NCBI RefSeq assembly: GCF_000278275.1
Contig: NZ_JH725147.1
Location: 1,681,063 to 1,745,062 of the forward strand
From: Bartonella tamiae Th239
GTDB lineage: Bacteria; Pseudomonadota; Alphaproteobacteria; Rhizobiales; Rhizobiaceae
Length of the DNA: 64,000 nucleotides
Direction of reading: 5' to 3'
Shown: positions 30,783 to 42,836 of the stretch, in pieces
Position numbering within the stretch: position 1 is the stretch's first letter
Layout: each line of letters opens with the position of its first letter
Notes under the pieces: model-generated
Database searches by the model: none
Seen by the model: only the letters and a program-made list of their open reading frames with translations
What the model was told of the DNA's origin: nothing
Program-made: the position numbers and the translations under genes

Positions 30783-31022
30783 TTAAGCAGTACCGTTATT
30801 TACAACGATCCAACGCTTATATTTCGAAATCGGTTTTGATTCTTGTATAGAAACATAATCACCGGTTTTGAATTGATTGTTCTCATCATGTGCTTTGTAT
30901 TTTTTAGACTGACGAATGGTTTTTTTCAATAATGGATGCGCATAACGACGCTCTACTTTAACCACTACAGTCTTATCACTTTTATCACTGACGACAACGC
31001 CTTGCAAAATGCGTTTAGGCAT
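30783..31022 (-). CDS. rpsQ: 30S ribosomal protein uS17
   Basis: Early-assembly 16S-rRNA binder. It is 79 aa: [47 protein letters not shown] plus the [16 protein letters not shown] end. Last gene of the S10-like block; a weak hairpin and a 147-bp gap follow. Confidence 0.98.
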   Translation of the reverse strand: MPKRILQGVVVSDKSDKTVVVKVERRYAHPLLKKTIRQSKKYKAHDENNQFKTGDYVSIQESKPISKYKRWIVVNNGTA

Positions 31023-31033
31023 ATCTAAAATCC

Positions 31034-31234
31034 TTAAGCCTTACTTTCAACCGCCTTTTGGCGGGCGATTGTTTTAATACGTGCAATATCACGGCGAACC
31101 TGTTTTACACGCGCTGTTTTTTCTAACTGACCGGTTGCTTTTTGAAAACGTAAATTAAATTGTTCTTTTTTCAACCGAGCTAAATCTTCACTCATCTGAT
31201 CGGGCGTTTTAGCCCGTACTTCTGCAGCTTTCAT
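31034..31234 (-). CDS. rpmC: 50S ribosomal protein uL29
   Basis: Tunnel-exit protein next to uL23. The 66-aa two-helix protein shows [38 protein letters not shown]. The spacings are 10 bp to rplP and 11 bp to rpsQ. Confidence 0.97.
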   Translation of the reverse strand: MKAAEVRAKTPDQMSEDLARLKKEQFNLRFQKATGQLEKTARVKQVRRDIARIKTIARQKAVESKA

Positions 31235-31244
31235 TGCGACCTCA

Positions 31245-31658
31245 TTAATCAGCTATACGCTGGATAAAACGTGTTTTTATCGGCAATTTTGCAGCACCTA
31301 AACGCAATGCTTCACGCGCTACTTCTTCAGGAACACCGTCAAGCTCAAACATAATACGTCCAGGAGCAACACGAGCCGCCCAATAATCAACACTTCCTTT
31401 ACCTTTACCCATACGAACTTCAGTAGGTTTTGATGTTACAGGAAGATCTGGAAAAATACGTATCCAAACACGACCAGAACGTTTCATATAACGTGTGATA
31501 GCACGACGAGCGGCTTCAATCTGACGTGCTGTTACACGATCAGGTTCAAGAGCCTTAAGACCGTAAGCACCAAAATTAAGATCCGTTCCACCTTTGGATG
31601 CACCGTGTATACGACCTTTAAATTGTTTACGGAACTTTGTGCGCTTTGGCTGCAACAT
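31245..31658 (-). CDS. rplP: 50S ribosomal protein uL16
   Basis: Organises the A-site region of the large subunit. The 137-aa protein begins [19 protein letters not shown] and contains [27 protein letters not shown], whose Arg is the hydroxylation region in other proteobacteria. It lies 36 bp after rpsC. Confidence 0.98.
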   Translation of the reverse strand: MLQPKRTKFRKQFKGRIHGASKGGTDLNFGAYGLKALEPDRVTARQIEAARRAITRYMKRSGRVWIRIFPDLPVTSKPTEVRMGKGKGSVDYWAARVAPGRIMFELDGVPEEVAREALRLGAAKLPIKTRFIQRIAD

Positions 31659-31694
31659 TGTCCATTACTCCAAATCTAATTTTATACGTCTCAA

Positions 31695-32405
31695 TCAAGT
31701 ATTTTCACGACGACGATTCGTGTTCGAACCTTGACTATCTGTTTCAGTTGCACGACGTTCAGAAGCCATAGGATCATGCTCAAGAATTTCTCCTTTAAAG
31801 ACCCAAACTTTAACACCGCAAATACCATAAGCGGTTTTTGCCTCTGCAGTACCATAATCAACATCTGCACGCAATGTATGAAGAGGAACACGTCCTTCAC
31901 GATACCATTCCATACGAGCAATTTCAGCACCACCCAAACGACCCGAACAATTAATACGAATACCTTCTGCACCCAAACGCATTGCAGATTGCACTGCACG
32001 CTTCATAGCACGTCTGAAAGCAACACGACGTTCTAATTGTTGAGCAATCGATTGTGCAATTAATGTTGCATCAATTTCAGGCTTACGAACTTCTACAATA
32101 TTTAAAGATGTATCAGCATTTGTCATTTCTGCCAATTTACGACGCAACTTTTCAATATCTGCACCTTTTTTACCAATAATAAGACCAGGTCTAGCAGAAT
32201 GAATTGTGACACGACATTTTTTATGCGGGCGTTCAATAACAACTTTTGCAATCGCTGCTTGCTTTAGTTCTTCCATGACATATTCACGAATTTTCAGATC
32301 TTCATGAAGCAACTTTCCATACTCACCAGTATCAGCATACCAACGAGAATCCCATGTACGATTAATGCCGAGACGAAGCCCGATTGGATTAATCTTTTGA
32401 CCCAT
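31695..32405 (-). CDS. rpsC: 30S ribosomal protein uS3
   Basis: mRNA-entry helicase-like protein. It is 236 aa, with the KH domain ([23 protein letters not shown], about 60-95) and the C-terminal [32 protein letters not shown]. The last 20 residues are a hydrophilic tail ([22 protein letters not shown]). It overlaps rplV by 1 nt. Confidence 0.98.
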   Translation of the reverse strand: MGQKINPIGLRLGINRTWDSRWYADTGEYGKLLHEDLKIREYVMEELKQAAIAKVVIERPHKKCRVTIHSARPGLIIGKKGADIEKLRRKLAEMTNADTSLNIVEVRKPEIDATLIAQSIAQQLERRVAFRRAMKRAVQSAMRLGAEGIRINCSGRLGGAEIARMEWYREGRVPLHTLRADVDYGTAEAKTAYGICGVKVWVFKGEILEHDPMASERRATETDSQGSNTNRRRENT

Positions 32406-32794
32406 TACGCGGCCTCCTCTTTTTCGGAAACTTCACGAACAATAATCGTTAAATGTGAAAATGGTCGCTCAATACGGCTTGCACGACCACGTCCACGAAC
32501 GTGAAAACGTTTCATGACAATTGATTTTCCAACATGAGCTTCAGCAACAATTAAAGAATCAACATCAAGATCATGATTATTTTCAGCATTAGCAATAGCT
32601 GATTCTAATGTTTTGCGAACTGTTTCAGCAATACGTTTACGTGAAAAATTAAGGTCAGCTATTGCTGCATTTACTTTTTTACCGCGGATCAATGCAGCAA
32701 CCAGATTAAGCTTCTGGGGACTTACACGAATCGTACGAGCAACAGCTTTTGCCTCGTTTTCTTTGAGCTGGCGTGGCGCCTTAGCTTTGCCCAT
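32405..32794 (-). CDS. rplV: 50S ribosomal protein uL22
   Basis: Lines the peptide exit tunnel through its beta-hairpin. The 129-aa sequence includes [19 protein letters not shown] and the hairpin tip region [22 protein letters not shown]. No deletion of the kind linked to macrolide resistance is apparent. It lies 2 bp after rpsS. Confidence 0.98.
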   Translation of the reverse strand: MGKAKAPRQLKENEAKAVARTIRVSPQKLNLVAALIRGKKVNAAIADLNFSRKRIAETVRKTLESAIANAENNHDLDVDSLIVAEAHVGKSIVMKRFHVRGRGRASRIERPFSHLTIIVREVSEKEEAA

Positions 32795-32796
32795 TG

Positions 32797-33075
32797 TTAT
32801 TTCCTCTTCGCTTTCTTGTCCGCACCATGACCATAATAAGTACGTGTTGGAGCAAACTCACCGAATTTATGACCCACCATTTCTTCGGATACTGACACAG
32901 GAACATGCTTGTTACCGTTATAAACACCGAATGTCAGACCAACAAATTGTGGCAAAATAGTTGAGCGCCTGCTCCACATTTTAATTACTTCATTACGACC
33001 GCTAGCACGTACCTTCTCAGCTTTCTTGAGAAGATAGCCATCGATAAACGGTCCTTTCCAAACTGAACGAGCCAT
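32797..33075 (-). CDS. rpsS: 30S ribosomal protein uS19
   Basis: Head protein contacting the A-site and P-site tRNA. It is 92 aa, beginning [21 protein letters not shown] and containing [42 protein letters not shown]. It lies 15 bp after rplB. Confidence 0.98.
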   Translation of the reverse strand: MARSVWKGPFIDGYLLKKAEKVRASGRNEVIKMWSRRSTILPQFVGLTFGVYNGNKHVPVSVSEEMVGHKFGEFAPTRTYYGHGADKKAKRK

Positions 33076-33090
33076 TATAGACTACCTCTC

Positions 33091-33924
33091 TTACTTCTTG
33101 CGCTGATGACGTGAGCGCATAATAAATTTATCTGTCGACTTATTAGAACGTGTACGCTTACCTTTTGTAGGTTTACCCCAAGGTGATACTGGATGACGAC
33201 CACCAGATGTACGACCTTCACCACCACCATGTGGGTGATCAACAGGATTCATAGCGACACCACGAACATGAGGACGCTTACCACGCCAACGTGAACGACC
33301 AGCCTTAGCATCATTAATATTACTGTTATCAGGATTTGAAACAGCACCAACAGTGGCATAGCAAAGACCAGAAACCAAACGTTGTTCGCCTGAATTCAAA
33401 CGCAATATTGCCATTCCTTGATCACGTCCAACAAGCTGCGCATAAGTACCTGCAGACCGCGCGATTTGACCACCTTTTCCTGGTTTCATTTCAATATTAT
33501 GAACAATGGTACCAATCGGCATTGAAGCAAGTGGCATAGCATTACCAGGCTTTACATCCGCATTTTGCCCTGCAAAAACTTTGTCTCCAACAGCCAAACG
33601 CTGTGGTGCTATAATATAACTAAGTTGACCATCTTCATATTTAACCAATGCAATAAAGGCAGTTCTATTCGGATCGTATTCAATACGTTCAACTTGTGCA
33701 TTCATACCACGCTTCAAACGTTTAAAATCAACAAAACGATATGTCCGTTTGTGACCACCACCTTGAAAGCGTGCTGTAACACGACCGCGATTATTACGAC
33801 CACCTTTAGAGGAAAGACCTTCAGTCAATGCTTTAACAGGTTTACCTTTAAAGAGACCTGATCGATCAACAATAACAAGCTGACGCTGGCCTGGCGTGGT
33901 CGGATTAAAGTGCTTTAGTGCCAT
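33091..33924 (-). CDS. rplB: 50S ribosomal protein uL2
   Basis: Peptidyl-transferase-centre protein. The 277-aa product has the OB and SH3-like domains and the highly conserved C-terminal [32 protein letters not shown], including the His implicated in peptide-bond formation. It lies between rplW and rpsS. Confidence 0.98.
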   Translation of the reverse strand: MALKHFNPTTPGQRQLVIVDRSGLFKGKPVKALTEGLSSKGGRNNRGRVTARFQGGGHKRTYRFVDFKRLKRGMNAQVERIEYDPNRTAFIALVKYEDGQLSYIIAPQRLAVGDKVFAGQNADVKPGNAMPLASMPIGTIVHNIEMKPGKGGQIARSAGTYAQLVGRDQGMAILRLNSGEQRLVSGLCYATVGAVSNPDNSNINDAKAGRSRWRGKRPHVRGVAMNPVDHPHGGGEGRTSGGRHPVSPWGKPTKGKRTRSNKSTDKFIMRSRHQRKK

Positions 33925-33944
33925 TATTCTATACTCCGAGCCTT

Positions 33945-34238
33945 TTATAGACCTGTCGAAACGTCGATTGACTGACCTTCTGCCAGTGTCACGATCGCTT
34001 TTTTGACATCACTTTGCCGACCAACAATACCTTTGAAACGTTTTACTTTACCTTTACGGTTAAGAGTATTTACAGCTGTCACTTTCACGCCAAAAAGCGA
34101 TTCAACAGCAGCTTTTATTTCAGGTTTTGTCGCTTTCGGCGCGACATTGAAAACGACTTGATTATTTTCAGAAATCAATGTCGATTTTTCAGTTATAACT
34201 GGACTGACAATTACGTCATAGTGGCGAAGATCCGTCAT
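33945..34238 (-). CDS. rplW: 50S ribosomal protein uL23
   Basis: Docking site for trigger factor and SRP at the tunnel exit. It is 97 aa, with [46 protein letters not shown]. Its start overlaps the rplD stop by 4 nt. Confidence 0.98.
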   Translation of the reverse strand: MTDLRHYDVIVSPVITEKSTLISENNQVVFNVAPKATKPEIKAAVESLFGVKVTAVNTLNRKGKVKRFKGIVGRQSDVKKAIVTLAEGQSIDVSTGL

Positions 34239-34855
34239 TTGAAACGCTCCTCAAGGGCTTCTACAGCAGCCTTGGATAAAACAAGCTTTCCACGGCGCAA
34301 TATATCATAAACATTGATACCCTGAACAGGAAGAAAATCGATATTCGGGATATTCGATGCAGCACGAGAAAAATTAACATCAAGCTCATTGCCGCCAATA
34401 AGTAAAGCATTTTTAAAACCTAACTTTTCAAAGTTAGATGTCAAAACTTTTGTTTTTGGTTCTTTTAAACTTAAATCATCAACGATGATTAAATCATTAG
34501 ACTTTAATTTAGCAGATAGCGCAAAACGCAATCCTAAAGCACGAACTTTTTTAGGTAAATCATGCGCATGACTGCGAGCAACAGGCCCATGAGCCTTACC
34601 ACCACCACGAAACTGTGGAGCACGCGCAGATGAATGACGCGCACGACCTGTGCCTTTTTGTTTGTACATCTTTGCACCAGTGCGTGAAACATCAGCACGA
34701 CTTTGAGTTTGATGCGTACCTTGTTGACGACGAGCAAGTTGCCAACGAACAACACGTTGGAGAATATCTTCTCTTGGGTCAAGACCAAAAACAGCATCAG
34801 AAAGAGTAACTTTCCCTGTCTCCTTGCCTTCCAGAGTCATAATATTGAGATCCAT
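34235..34855 (-). CDS. rplD: 50S ribosomal protein uL4
   Basis: Tunnel constriction protein and, in E. coli, autogenous repressor of the S10 operon. The 206-aa sequence shows the loop [43 protein letters not shown]. It overlaps rplC by 1 nt and rplW by 4 nt. No S10-leader-type structure is evident in the short gap before rpsJ. Confidence 0.98.
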   Translation of the reverse strand: MDLNIMTLEGKETGKVTLSDAVFGLDPREDILQRVVRWQLARRQQGTHQTQSRADVSRTGAKMYKQKGTGRARHSSARAPQFRGGGKAHGPVARSHAHDLPKKVRALGLRFALSAKLKSNDLIIVDDLSLKEPKTKVLTSNFEKLGFKNALLIGGNELDVNFSRAASNIPNIDFLPVQGINVYDILRRGKLVLSKAAVEALEERFK

Positions 34856-35592
34856 TATTCGACTCCTTCATCTGCTGAAGCTGCAACAACTGGTGCTACT
34901 TCTGTTTGTACTTGAACAGCTTGACGAAGAGCCGCAGGCTTTGGTGCATTATCTGGCAAATTTATTTTGACAGCATCACGAACTAAAATCCATGCGCCTT
35001 TTGATCCTGGTACAGCACCGCGTACGAGAATAAGACCACGATCAGTATCAGTCGACACAACTTCAATATTTTGAGTTGTCACACGTGTACTCCCCATGTG
35101 ACCAGCCATTTTTTTGCCTTTAAATACTTTACCAGGATCTTGCCTTTGGCCTGTGGAACCATGCGCACGATGAGTAATAGAGTTACCATGCGAAGCACGA
35201 TGACCACCAAAATTATGACGCTTCATAACACCTGCAAATCCTTTACCAATTGACGTACCAGTTACGTCAACTTTTTGGCCAGGAACAAAATGTTCCGCTG
35301 TTATTTCAGCACCAACATCCAAAAGATTATCTGGAGTTACTCTAAATTCAGCAACTTTTGCTTTAGGCTCTACTGAAGCCTTAGCAAAATGACCACGCAT
35401 AGCTTGCGACGTATTTTTTACCTTCGCTAGCCCTACACCTAATTGAACAGCGGTATAGCCATTCTTTTCAACTGTCCGTTGCGCAACAACATGACAGTTA
35501 TCTAAACGTAGTACTGTTACTGGCACATGCTCTCCAGAGTCATTATAGACACGGGTCATGCCCAGTTTCTGTGCAATTACACCTGAACGCAT
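34855..35592 (-). CDS. rplC: 50S ribosomal protein uL3
   Basis: Early-assembly protein reaching the peptidyl-transferase centre. The start at 35592 ([16 protein letters not shown]) gives 245 aa; the 8-residue upstream extension is not family-like. It contains [21 protein letters not shown], with the Gln-methylation region nearby, and [17 protein letters not shown] Val/Ala-rich tail (about 220-245) extends beyond the E. coli length, as in other Rhizobiales. Confidence 0.98.
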   Translation of the reverse strand: MRSGVIAQKLGMTRVYNDSGEHVPVTVLRLDNCHVVAQRTVEKNGYTAVQLGVGLAKVKNTSQAMRGHFAKASVEPKAKVAEFRVTPDNLLDVGAEITAEHFVPGQKVDVTGTSIGKGFAGVMKRHNFGGHRASHGNSITHRAHGSTGQRQDPGKVFKGKKMAGHMGSTRVTTQNIEVVSTDTDRGLILVRGAVPGSKGAWILVRDAVKINLPDNAPKPAALRQAVQVQTEVAPVVAASADEGVE

Positions 35593-35619
35593 CGGGTTCG
35601 TTCCTTCCGTCCCCAAGCC

Positions 35620-35928
35620 TTAAAGCTTGATCTCGACATCAACGCCAGCAGATAAATCGAGCTTCATAAGCGCGTCGACTGTCTGAGGCGTCGGATCAAC
35701 AATATCAAGAAGACGCTTATGTGTGCGCATTTCAAACTGCTCACGGCTCTTCTTATCGATGTGCGGCCCACGATTAACCGTAAATTTCTCAATTCGCGTT
35801 GGTAACGGAATCGGACCACGGACGTTGGCGCCAGTACGCTTAGCCGTCGACACAATCTCACGTGTCGAAGCGTCAAGGATCCGATGGTCAAACGCTTTTA
35901 AGCGAATTCGGATATTCTGACCGTTCAT
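35620..35928 (-). CDS. rpsJ: 30S ribosomal protein uS10
   Basis: Head protein, also the NusE antitermination factor. It is 102 aa, [26 protein letters not shown] with the loop [36 protein letters not shown]. First S10 gene, 65 bp after tuf; the gap contains a short imperfect inverted repeat (cgtctttt/aaaagacg) without a U tract. Confidence 0.98.
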   Translation of the reverse strand: MNGQNIRIRLKAFDHRILDASTREIVSTAKRTGANVRGPIPLPTRIEKFTVNRGPHIDKKSREQFEMRTHKRLLDIVDPTPQTVDALMKLDLSAGVDVEIKL

Positions 35929-35993
35929 ACTATTAACTTCCCTGTTATAGGAAACGTCTTTTTAAAAGACGCCCCTAACACTTAAAAAACATT

Positions 35994-37169
35994 TTATTCG
36001 ATGATTTGCGATACGATACCAGCACCGACTGTACGGCCACCTTCACGAATAGCAAAACGTAATTTTTCTTCCATCGCAATTGGAACAATCAAAGCAACAT
36101 CAACAGTAACATTGTCACCAGGCATTACCATTTCTGTTCCATCCAACAATGTAACAATTCCTGTCACATCTGTTGTACGAAAGTAAAACTGTGGACGATA
36201 ATTGGTGAAAAAAGGTGTATGACGTCCACCTTCATCTTTTGTAAGAATGTAAGCTTCTGCCTTAAACTTTGTATGCGGCGTCACTGTTCCAGGCTTCGCT
36301 AAAACTTGACCACGCTCAATCCCTTCACGATCAATACCACGCAAAAGAGCACCAATATTATCACCAGCTTCACCTTGATCTAGAAGCTTACGGAACATTT
36401 CAACGCCCGTTACTGTCGTTTTTGAAGTTGGACGTATACCTACAATCTCAATTTCTTCACCAACTTTAACAATTCCGCGCTCAACACGACCTGTAACAAC
36501 AGTACCACGACCCGAAATAGAAAATACATCTTCAATCGGCATCAAAAATGGCTGATCAACCGGACGTGATGGCGTTGGTATATAAGAATCAACTTCGCTC
36601 ATCAATAAACGTACAGCATCCTCGCCAATCGTTTTATTGCTATCATCAAGCGCTGCCAACGCTGATCCTTTAACAATCGGTATCTCATCACCAGGAAAAT
36701 CATATTTTGATAAAAGTTCACGAACTTCCAACTCAACAAGCTCTAAAAGCTCTTCATCATCAACCTGATCAACCTTGTTTAAAAAAACAACAATCGCTGG
36801 AACACCAACCTGACGCGCCAAAAGAATATGCTCACGTGTCTGAGGCATCGGACCATCAGCCGCCGACACAACCAATATCGCACCATCCATTTGTGCCGCA
36901 CCTGTGATCATGTTCTTAACGTAATCAGCATGACCCGGGCAATCAACGTGCGCATAGTGACGATTTTCCGTCTCATATTCAACATGAGCCGTCGAAATCG
37001 TTATGCCGCGTGAACGCTCTTCAGGCGCAGCATCAATCTGATCATAAGCCTTGAATTCTCCAAAGTATTTCGTAATCGCTGCCGTCAACGACGTCTTGCC
37101 ATGGTCAACGTGACCAATCGTGCCGATATTAACATGCGGCTTATTACGTTCAAATTTGCTCTTTGCCAT
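35994..37169 (-). CDS. tuf: Elongation factor Tu
   Basis: Delivers aminoacyl-tRNA to the ribosome. It is 391 aa with the G1 motif GHVDHGKTS (residues 19-26), [12 protein letters not shown] and the NKVD motif. The effector region is [18 protein letters not shown]. The slightly short length compared with E. coli (394) is normal in alphaproteobacteria. Only one copy is in the window; Rhizobiales often carry a second elsewhere. Confidence 0.99.
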   Translation of the reverse strand: MAKSKFERNKPHVNIGTIGHVDHGKTSLTAAITKYFGEFKAYDQIDAAPEERSRGITISTAHVEYETENRHYAHVDCPGHADYVKNMITGAAQMDGAILVVSAADGPMPQTREHILLARQVGVPAIVVFLNKVDQVDDEELLELVELEVRELLSKYDFPGDEIPIVKGSALAALDDSNKTIGEDAVRLLMSEVDSYIPTPSRPVDQPFLMPIEDVFSISGRGTVVTGRVERGIVKVGEEIEIVGIRPTSKTTVTGVEMFRKLLDQGEAGDNIGALLRGIDREGIERGQVLAKPGTVTPHTKFKAEAYILTKDEGGRHTPFFTNYRPQFYFRTTDVTGIVTLLDGTEMVMPGDNVTVDVALIVPIAMEEKLRFAIREGGRTVGAGIVSQIIE

Positions 37170-37230
37170 TTGAGCTCTCCATTTTCTATCCGTTTAAGGA
37201 TTGAGTTGAAAGTTATACGTAACCGCTTGA

Positions 37231-39315
37231 TTACGCCATTTTTTTCTGAATTTCTTGAGCCACTGCCGTTGGTACTGGCTCATAATGATCAAATTGCATT
37301 GTATATTGCGCACGACCCTGACTCATTGAACGAAGTGTGTTAACATATCCAAACATGTTTGCCAACGGCACCATTGCATTAATAACTGTTGCTATTCCAC
37401 GAGCTTCAGTACCCGAAATTTGGCCACGTCTTGAGTTTAAATCACCAATAACATCACCAACATAATCTTCAGGTGTTACAACTTCAACCTTCATAATTGG
37501 TTCTAAAAGTTGTGCTCCAGCTTTTTGTGCGCCTTCACGAAATGCTGCGCGAGCGGCAATCTCAAACGCCAAAACAGAAGAGTCAACATCATGATAAGCA
37601 CCATCGATCAAAGTAGCTTTGACACCAAGCATAGGAAAACCTGCAAGAGGACCCGAACCCATCACACTATCAATACCTTTTTGTACACCAGGAATATACT
37701 CTTTAGGAACAGCACCACCAACAATTTTTGAGTCAAAAATAAAATCGTCACCTTCATGAGGCTCAAATATGATTTTAACACGCGCAAACTGTCCAGAACC
37801 ACCAGATTGTTTTTTATGCGTATAGTCAATTTCAGCTTCACGCGTAATCGTTTCACGATATGCAACTTGAGGCTGACCAATATTGGCTTCCACCTTAAAT
37901 TCACGCTTCATACGATCAACAATAATATCTAAATGAAGCTCACCCATACCAGCAATAATTGTTTGACCTGATTCTTCATCAGATTTGACACGGAAAGAAG
38001 GGTCTTCAGCAGCCAGACGATTAAGAGCAATACCCATTTTTTCCTGATCAGCCTTCGTTTTTGGCTCAATCGCAATTTCAATAACAGGCTCTGGAAATTC
38101 CATCCGTTCCAAAATGACCGGTTTCAATGGATCACAAAGCGTATCACCTGTTGTCGTCTCTTTGAGACCAGCTAAAGCAACAATATCCCCAGCAAAAGCT
38201 TCTTCAATATCCTCACGAGAATTCGAATGCATCTGCAACATACGACCAATACGCTCTTTTTTTCCTTTTACAGTATTTTCAAGAGAAACACCTTTTTGCA
38301 CTTTACCTGAATAAATACGACAAAAAGTTAGCGAACCAACAAAAGGATCATTCATGATTTTAAAAGCAAGCATTGACAAAGGCGCATCATCTGAAGACTG
38401 ACGCGTCGTCTCAGATTCAGTTTTTACATCAATACCAGCAATAGCAGGAACATCAACGGGTGAAGGCAAATAAGCAACAACTGCATCAAGCAAAGGTTGA
38501 ACACCTTTATTTTTAAAAGCAGTACCACAAAGAACAGGATGAAATTCAACTGCAATTGTACCACGACGAATAAGCTGAACAAGTTGTTCATTGGTCGGCA
38601 TATTACCTTCAAGATAAGCCTCTGTAGCGGCTTCATCAACCTCAACTGCCATTTCTATTAATTTTTCACGATACTCTTCAGCCTTTTCTTTCATATCAGC
38701 AGGAATATCAGAAACAATAGCCGCAGAACCAATAGAACCATCCCAAGTCAAGGCTTTCATCTCAATAAGATCAACGACACCTTCAAACTCGTTTTCAGCA
38801 CCAATTGGCAACTGCACCACAAGCGCTTTTGCACCAAGACGGGTACCAACCATTTCTACACTACGGTAAAAGTCAGCACCAATTTTGTCCATTTTGTTAA
38901 CAAAAACCATGCGTGGAACACGATACTTTTCCGCCTGACGCCAAACAGTTTCAGTTTGAGGCTCAACACCAGCGTTTGCATCAAGAAGCGCAATGGCACC
39001 ATCTAACACACGCAAAGAACGCTCAACTTCAATTGTAAAATCAACGTGCCCAGGAGTGTCAATAATATTAAAACGACGTTTTTTACCGTCTTTACCTTCC
39101 CAAAACGTTGTCGTTGCAGCAGAAGTAATTGTGATACCACGTTCTTGCTCTTGCTCCATCCAATCCATGGTTGAAGCACCGTCATGCGTTTCGCCAATTT
39201 TATGATTTCTCCCCGTATAGAAGAGAATACGTTCTGTCATCGTGGTTTTACCCGCATCAATATGCGCCATAATCCCAAAATTACGGTAATCTTCGATTTT
39301 ATATTCGCGGGCCAT
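37231..39315 (-). CDS. fusA: Elongation factor G
   Basis: Translocase GTPase. It is 694 aa, with G1 AHIDAGKTT near residue 17, [32 protein letters not shown] and the domain IV segment with [18 protein letters not shown]. The C-terminus [27 protein letters not shown] is the canonical FusA1 type. It lies in the str block between rpsG and tuf. Confidence 0.99.
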   Translation of the reverse strand: MAREYKIEDYRNFGIMAHIDAGKTTMTERILFYTGRNHKIGETHDGASTMDWMEQEQERGITITSAATTTFWEGKDGKKRRFNIIDTPGHVDFTIEVERSLRVLDGAIALLDANAGVEPQTETVWRQAEKYRVPRMVFVNKMDKIGADFYRSVEMVGTRLGAKALVVQLPIGAENEFEGVVDLIEMKALTWDGSIGSAAIVSDIPADMKEKAEEYREKLIEMAVEVDEAATEAYLEGNMPTNEQLVQLIRRGTIAVEFHPVLCGTAFKNKGVQPLLDAVVAYLPSPVDVPAIAGIDVKTESETTRQSSDDAPLSMLAFKIMNDPFVGSLTFCRIYSGKVQKGVSLENTVKGKKERIGRMLQMHSNSREDIEEAFAGDIVALAGLKETTTGDTLCDPLKPVILERMEFPEPVIEIAIEPKTKADQEKMGIALNRLAAEDPSFRVKSDEESGQTIIAGMGELHLDIIVDRMKREFKVEANIGQPQVAYRETITREAEIDYTHKKQSGGSGQFARVKIIFEPHEGDDFIFDSKIVGGAVPKEYIPGVQKGIDSVMGSGPLAGFPMLGVKATLIDGAYHDVDSSVLAFEIAARAAFREGAQKAGAQLLEPIMKVEVVTPEDYVGDVIGDLNSRRGQISGTEARGIATVINAMVPLANMFGYVNTLRSMSQGRAQYTMQFDHYEPVPTAVAQEIQKKMA

Positions 39316-39350
39316 ATCTTTCGCCTTCGATTAAAAAAAATTCTATTTCT

Positions 39351-39833
<483 letters not shown>

Positions 39834-39839
39834 TCAAAC

Positions 39840-40211
39840 TTATTTAGGACGTTTTGCGCCATATTTTGAACGGCGCTGTTTACGGTTTTTAACACCTTGG
39901 GTATCCAAAACACCACGAATAATATGATAACGCACACCAGGCAAGTCTTTAACACGCCCACCACGGATCATCACAACCGAGTGTTCTTGAAGATTATGGC
40001 CCTCTCCAGGAATATAACCGATAACCTCAAAACCATTTGTTAAACGCACTTTAGCCACCTTGCGCAATGCTGAATTTGGCTTTTTAGGCGTCGTTGTGTA
40101 TACGCGTGTACATACACCACGCTTTTGTGGATTTGCTTGCAAGGCAGGCACTTTATTACGCTTTACCGGCACGACACGCGGTTTGCGAATTAACTGGTTT
40201 ACGGTAGGCAT
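39840..40211 (-). CDS. rpsL: 30S ribosomal protein uS12
   Basis: Decoding-centre protein. The start at 40211 gives [12 protein letters not shown] and 123 aa; six upstream in-frame residues are not homologous. The two lysines whose substitution gives streptomycin resistance are present in wild-type context ([12 protein letters not shown] and [10 protein letters not shown]). First gene of the superoperon; its promoter should lie in the 665-bp gap upstream. Confidence 0.98.
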   Translation of the reverse strand: MPTVNQLIRKPRVVPVKRNKVPALQANPQKRGVCTRVYTTTPKKPNSALRKVAKVRLTNGFEVIGYIPGEGHNLQEHSVVMIRGGRVKDLPGVRYHIIRGVLDTQGVKNRKQRRSKYGAKRPK

Positions 40212-40877
40212 ACAACCTTCCTCTTTCACTTTTTATTCATCTCGACCGCTTGGACGGATTAACTTAAACTTAGCCGTTTAATACAAAAATATATCTTCAG
40301 CACATACGACATTTTAAACAAACAATAAAACAGGCATCACTGCAATTTGCAGATCACCTGAACAAAAGCAGAGGAGACGCTAATCTCATGCACCCGTTAT
40401 ATGTTTACTTCAAAACCGTAAAATAAACCTTGTTTGAGACAAAATTCAAAACATGTCGCTATGAAAAATCAAATCTCACATTGGTTCTTATTTTGATCTT
40501 GATAACGGCAAAGCTTAAAATGGTCAAGTGGTTACATGCACAAAAATGCTTTAGAAAACAAAAAAACTGATTATTCATGTTATTCTGTGACTATTTCAGG
40601 CTTTATTTTATCATAATAAGCATAATTATAGATCAAATTACTTAAAATGCATCGTTTTGATCAACACGTCATATACACTAGCGCGTCATCATCCATAGCA
40701 ATTAAAACGATTCTGAATATAAAATTATACACAACAAGGCATTTAATGTTATGGATAGAAACTTAGGGTGCGTTATCTGATAATCATAAGGACAATTTAA
40801 TGTTCAAATTTTGATGCAAATGATTGCTCCATTTAAAATGTTATTTACTTTTTACATGACTTACAGGAATCGGACAC
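40212..40877. other. Divergent intergenic region rpsL / xthA
   Basis: 665 bp between divergent genes, the longest gap outside the island scar. It must hold the superoperon promoter(s) and the xthA promoter. I see no open frame, tRNA-like fold or strong hairpin. It is AT-rich, with no repeat worth naming. Confidence 0.6.
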
Positions 40878-41666
40878 GTGAAAATAGCAACATGGAATAT
40901 TGCTGGCATAAAAGCTCGTCATGATACATTAATAAAATGGCTTAAACACTATAAGCCCGACATTGTGTGCCTTCAAGAAGTAAAAAGCATTGATGAAAAT
41001 TTTCCGCGCGATGAAATAGAATCACTTGGTTACCATATTGAAACCCACGGTCAAAAAAGCTTTAACGGCGTCGCGCTATTGTCGAAAAAAACACCTGATG
41101 AAGTCCATAAAGGTCTTCCATGTAACGACAATGACGATCAAGCCCGTTACATTGAAGCGGTTTATTCTTCTCAAAATGGTGTTGTTCGTATTGCCTCACT
41201 TTATCTCCCTAATGGCAATCCAGTAAACACACTTAAATACTCATATAAAATCGGATGGCTTAAGAGATTATATGATCATGCTCATTCCTGCCTTAAAAAA
41301 GAAGAAATATTCATTATGGCAGGGGATTATAATGTTATCCCCTCCCCTTTAGATACTAAAAACCCAGAACTGTGGTCAAATGATGCCCTTTTTCTTAGCG
41401 AAATTAGGCAAGAATATCAGCGGATACTTAATTTAGGATATTACGATAGTATTCGATGTGTGACTGATGAATCCGTATATAGTTTTTGGGACTTTCAAGC
41501 TGGTGCATGGCCTAAAAATAATGGTATCCGTATTGATCATCTCTTATTGTCCCCAGAAGCTGCCGACAGATTATTAACAGCTTATATTCAACGCGATATA
41601 CGTGGTTGGGAAAAACCTTCCGACCATGCACCTGCCATGATTAAAATCAATGAATCGATAGCATAA
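40878..41666 (+). CDS. xthA: Exodeoxyribonuclease III (AP endonuclease)
   Basis: Base-excision-repair AP endonuclease and 3'-5' exonuclease. It starts at GTG (40878) with AGGA 9 nt upstream. The 262-aa enzyme keeps the fold's catalytic motifs: KIATWNIAG, CLQEVKS (metal-binding Glu), AGDYNVIPSP (Asp/Asn), RIDHLLLS and the closing SDHAPAMI His. One substitution is worth noting: NVIPSP replaces the more usual NVAP. Confidence 0.94.
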   Translation: MKIATWNIAGIKARHDTLIKWLKHYKPDIVCLQEVKSIDENFPRDEIESLGYHIETHGQKSFNGVALLSKKTPDEVHKGLPCNDNDDQARYIEAVYSSQNGVVRIASLYLPNGNPVNTLKYSYKIGWLKRLYDHAHSCLKKEEIFIMAGDYNVIPSPLDTKNPELWSNDALFLSEIRQEYQRILNLGYYDSIRCVTDESVYSFWDFQAGAWPKNNGIRIDHLLLSPEAADRLLTAYIQRDIRGWEKPSDHAPAMIKINESIA

Positions 41667-41813
41667 AATCCATCAAAGCATCATTAAATTGATTATAATC
41701 AAGTTTAAGCGATTGTCATAAAAGCTTAAAAATGTGATAACTGTTAAAATGAGAATTAGTCGTTTAACGACATTTTCATAAATAAATAAAAATAATAAAT
41801 GAGGAGAACATTC

Positions 41814-42719
41814 ATGAAAAAGAAACTTTTGGCTTTAACCACTATTTTATTTATGAGTGCAACAAGTGCATCACTTGGGCAACAACAAGATACACTTGAA
41901 AAAATTAAAGAAAGTGGAAGCATCACACTTGGTGTTCGTGAATCATCTGGGTTGGCCCAAGCTTTAGGCAACAGCAAATATGTCGGTTTTCACACCGAAA
42001 TGGCTGAACGCATCATTGATGATATTTCAAAAAAAATCGGCACACCGATTAAAATAAATTATTTACCAATTACATCGCAAAATCGCATCCCTTTGGTTCA
42101 AAACGGTACATATGATTTTGAATGTGGCTCCACAACAAATAATACTGCGCGTGCTAAAGAAGTTGCATTTGCTTATACAACTTATGTTGAGGAAGTTCGT
42201 ATTGCGACAAAAAAAGATTCCGGCATAAAAACAGTAGCAGATCTCAACGGAAAAACGGTGGCGACAACAACTGGTACAACTTCAGTTCAAACATTACGTA
42301 AAAACAAACGAGCCGAAAATATTAATTTTAGAGAAGTCAATGGCAAAGATCATGCTGATAGTTTCTTATTATTAGAATCAGGTCGAGCCGATGCCTTTAT
42401 TATGGATGGATCTATTCTTGCGGCAAATATTGCAAAATCAAAAGACCCCTCTCACTATGTTATGATTGACGATATTCTTTCAGTTGAACCCATTGCCTGT
42501 ATGATGCGTCTGAACGATGACAATTTAAAAAAGGCGATTGATGATAGTATTGAGCGCCAAGTAAAAGACGGGTCAATGGAAAAACTTTATAATAAATGGT
42601 TTTTAGAACCAATACCGCCATTGAATGTTGTCATTGGTCTTCCTTTATCAGACTCTACCAAATACGCGTGGGAACATTTAAATACTAAGCCTATGAACGA
42701 TTACGAAGAAAATAAATAG
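41814..42719 (+). CDS. gltI: Glutamate/aspartate ABC transporter, periplasmic binding protein
   Basis: Captures acidic amino acids in the periplasm. The ATG at 41814 is supported by GAGGAGA at 41801-41807; a start 5 codons earlier overlaps that site. The 301-aa precursor has a signal peptide (MKKKLLALTTILFMSATSASLG). The family-3 solute-binding fold follows, with SGSITLGVRESSGLAQ, CGSTTNNTARAKEVAFAYTTYVE and ATTTGTTSVQTLR, matching GltI rather than general amino-acid AapJ. It is followed by a 17-bp hairpin before the permease genes. Confidence 0.93.
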   Translation: MKKKLLALTTILFMSATSASLGQQQDTLEKIKESGSITLGVRESSGLAQALGNSKYVGFHTEMAERIIDDISKKIGTPIKINYLPITSQNRIPLVQNGTYDFECGSTTNNTARAKEVAFAYTTYVEEVRIATKKDSGIKTVADLNGKTVATTTGTTSVQTLRKNKRAENINFREVNGKDHADSFLLLESGRADAFIMDGSILAANIAKSKDPSHYVMIDDILSVEPIACMMRLNDDNLKKAIDDSIERQVKDGSMEKLYNKWFLEPIPPLNVVIGLPLSDSTKYAWEHLNTKPMNDYEENK

Positions 42720-42735
42720 GTCTTAATAATTCTTC

Positions 42736-42772
42736 AAAAGGCTTTTTCCATATTTTATGGAAAAAGCCTTTT
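42736..42772 (+). terminator. Perfect 17-bp hairpin between gltI and gltJ
   Basis: The arms AAAAGGCTTTTTCCATA and its exact complement enclose a TTT loop, starting 16 bp after the gltI stop. The TTTTAAAC 3' flank is only weakly U-rich. In ABC operons such hairpins usually stabilise the binding-protein mRNA or partly terminate, so that the binding protein exceeds the permease. Confidence 0.8.
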
Positions 42773-42836
42773 AAACACCTTGTTTCATAAAATTTTCGCG
42801 ATCATTAACGTATATATTTTTATCAGGATAGCATTT

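Noticed and set aside
35955-35971. Inverted repeat between tuf and rpsJ as a terminator
   Set aside because: The 8-bp A/T-rich stem lacks a U tract on the minus strand and the genes are only 65 bp apart.
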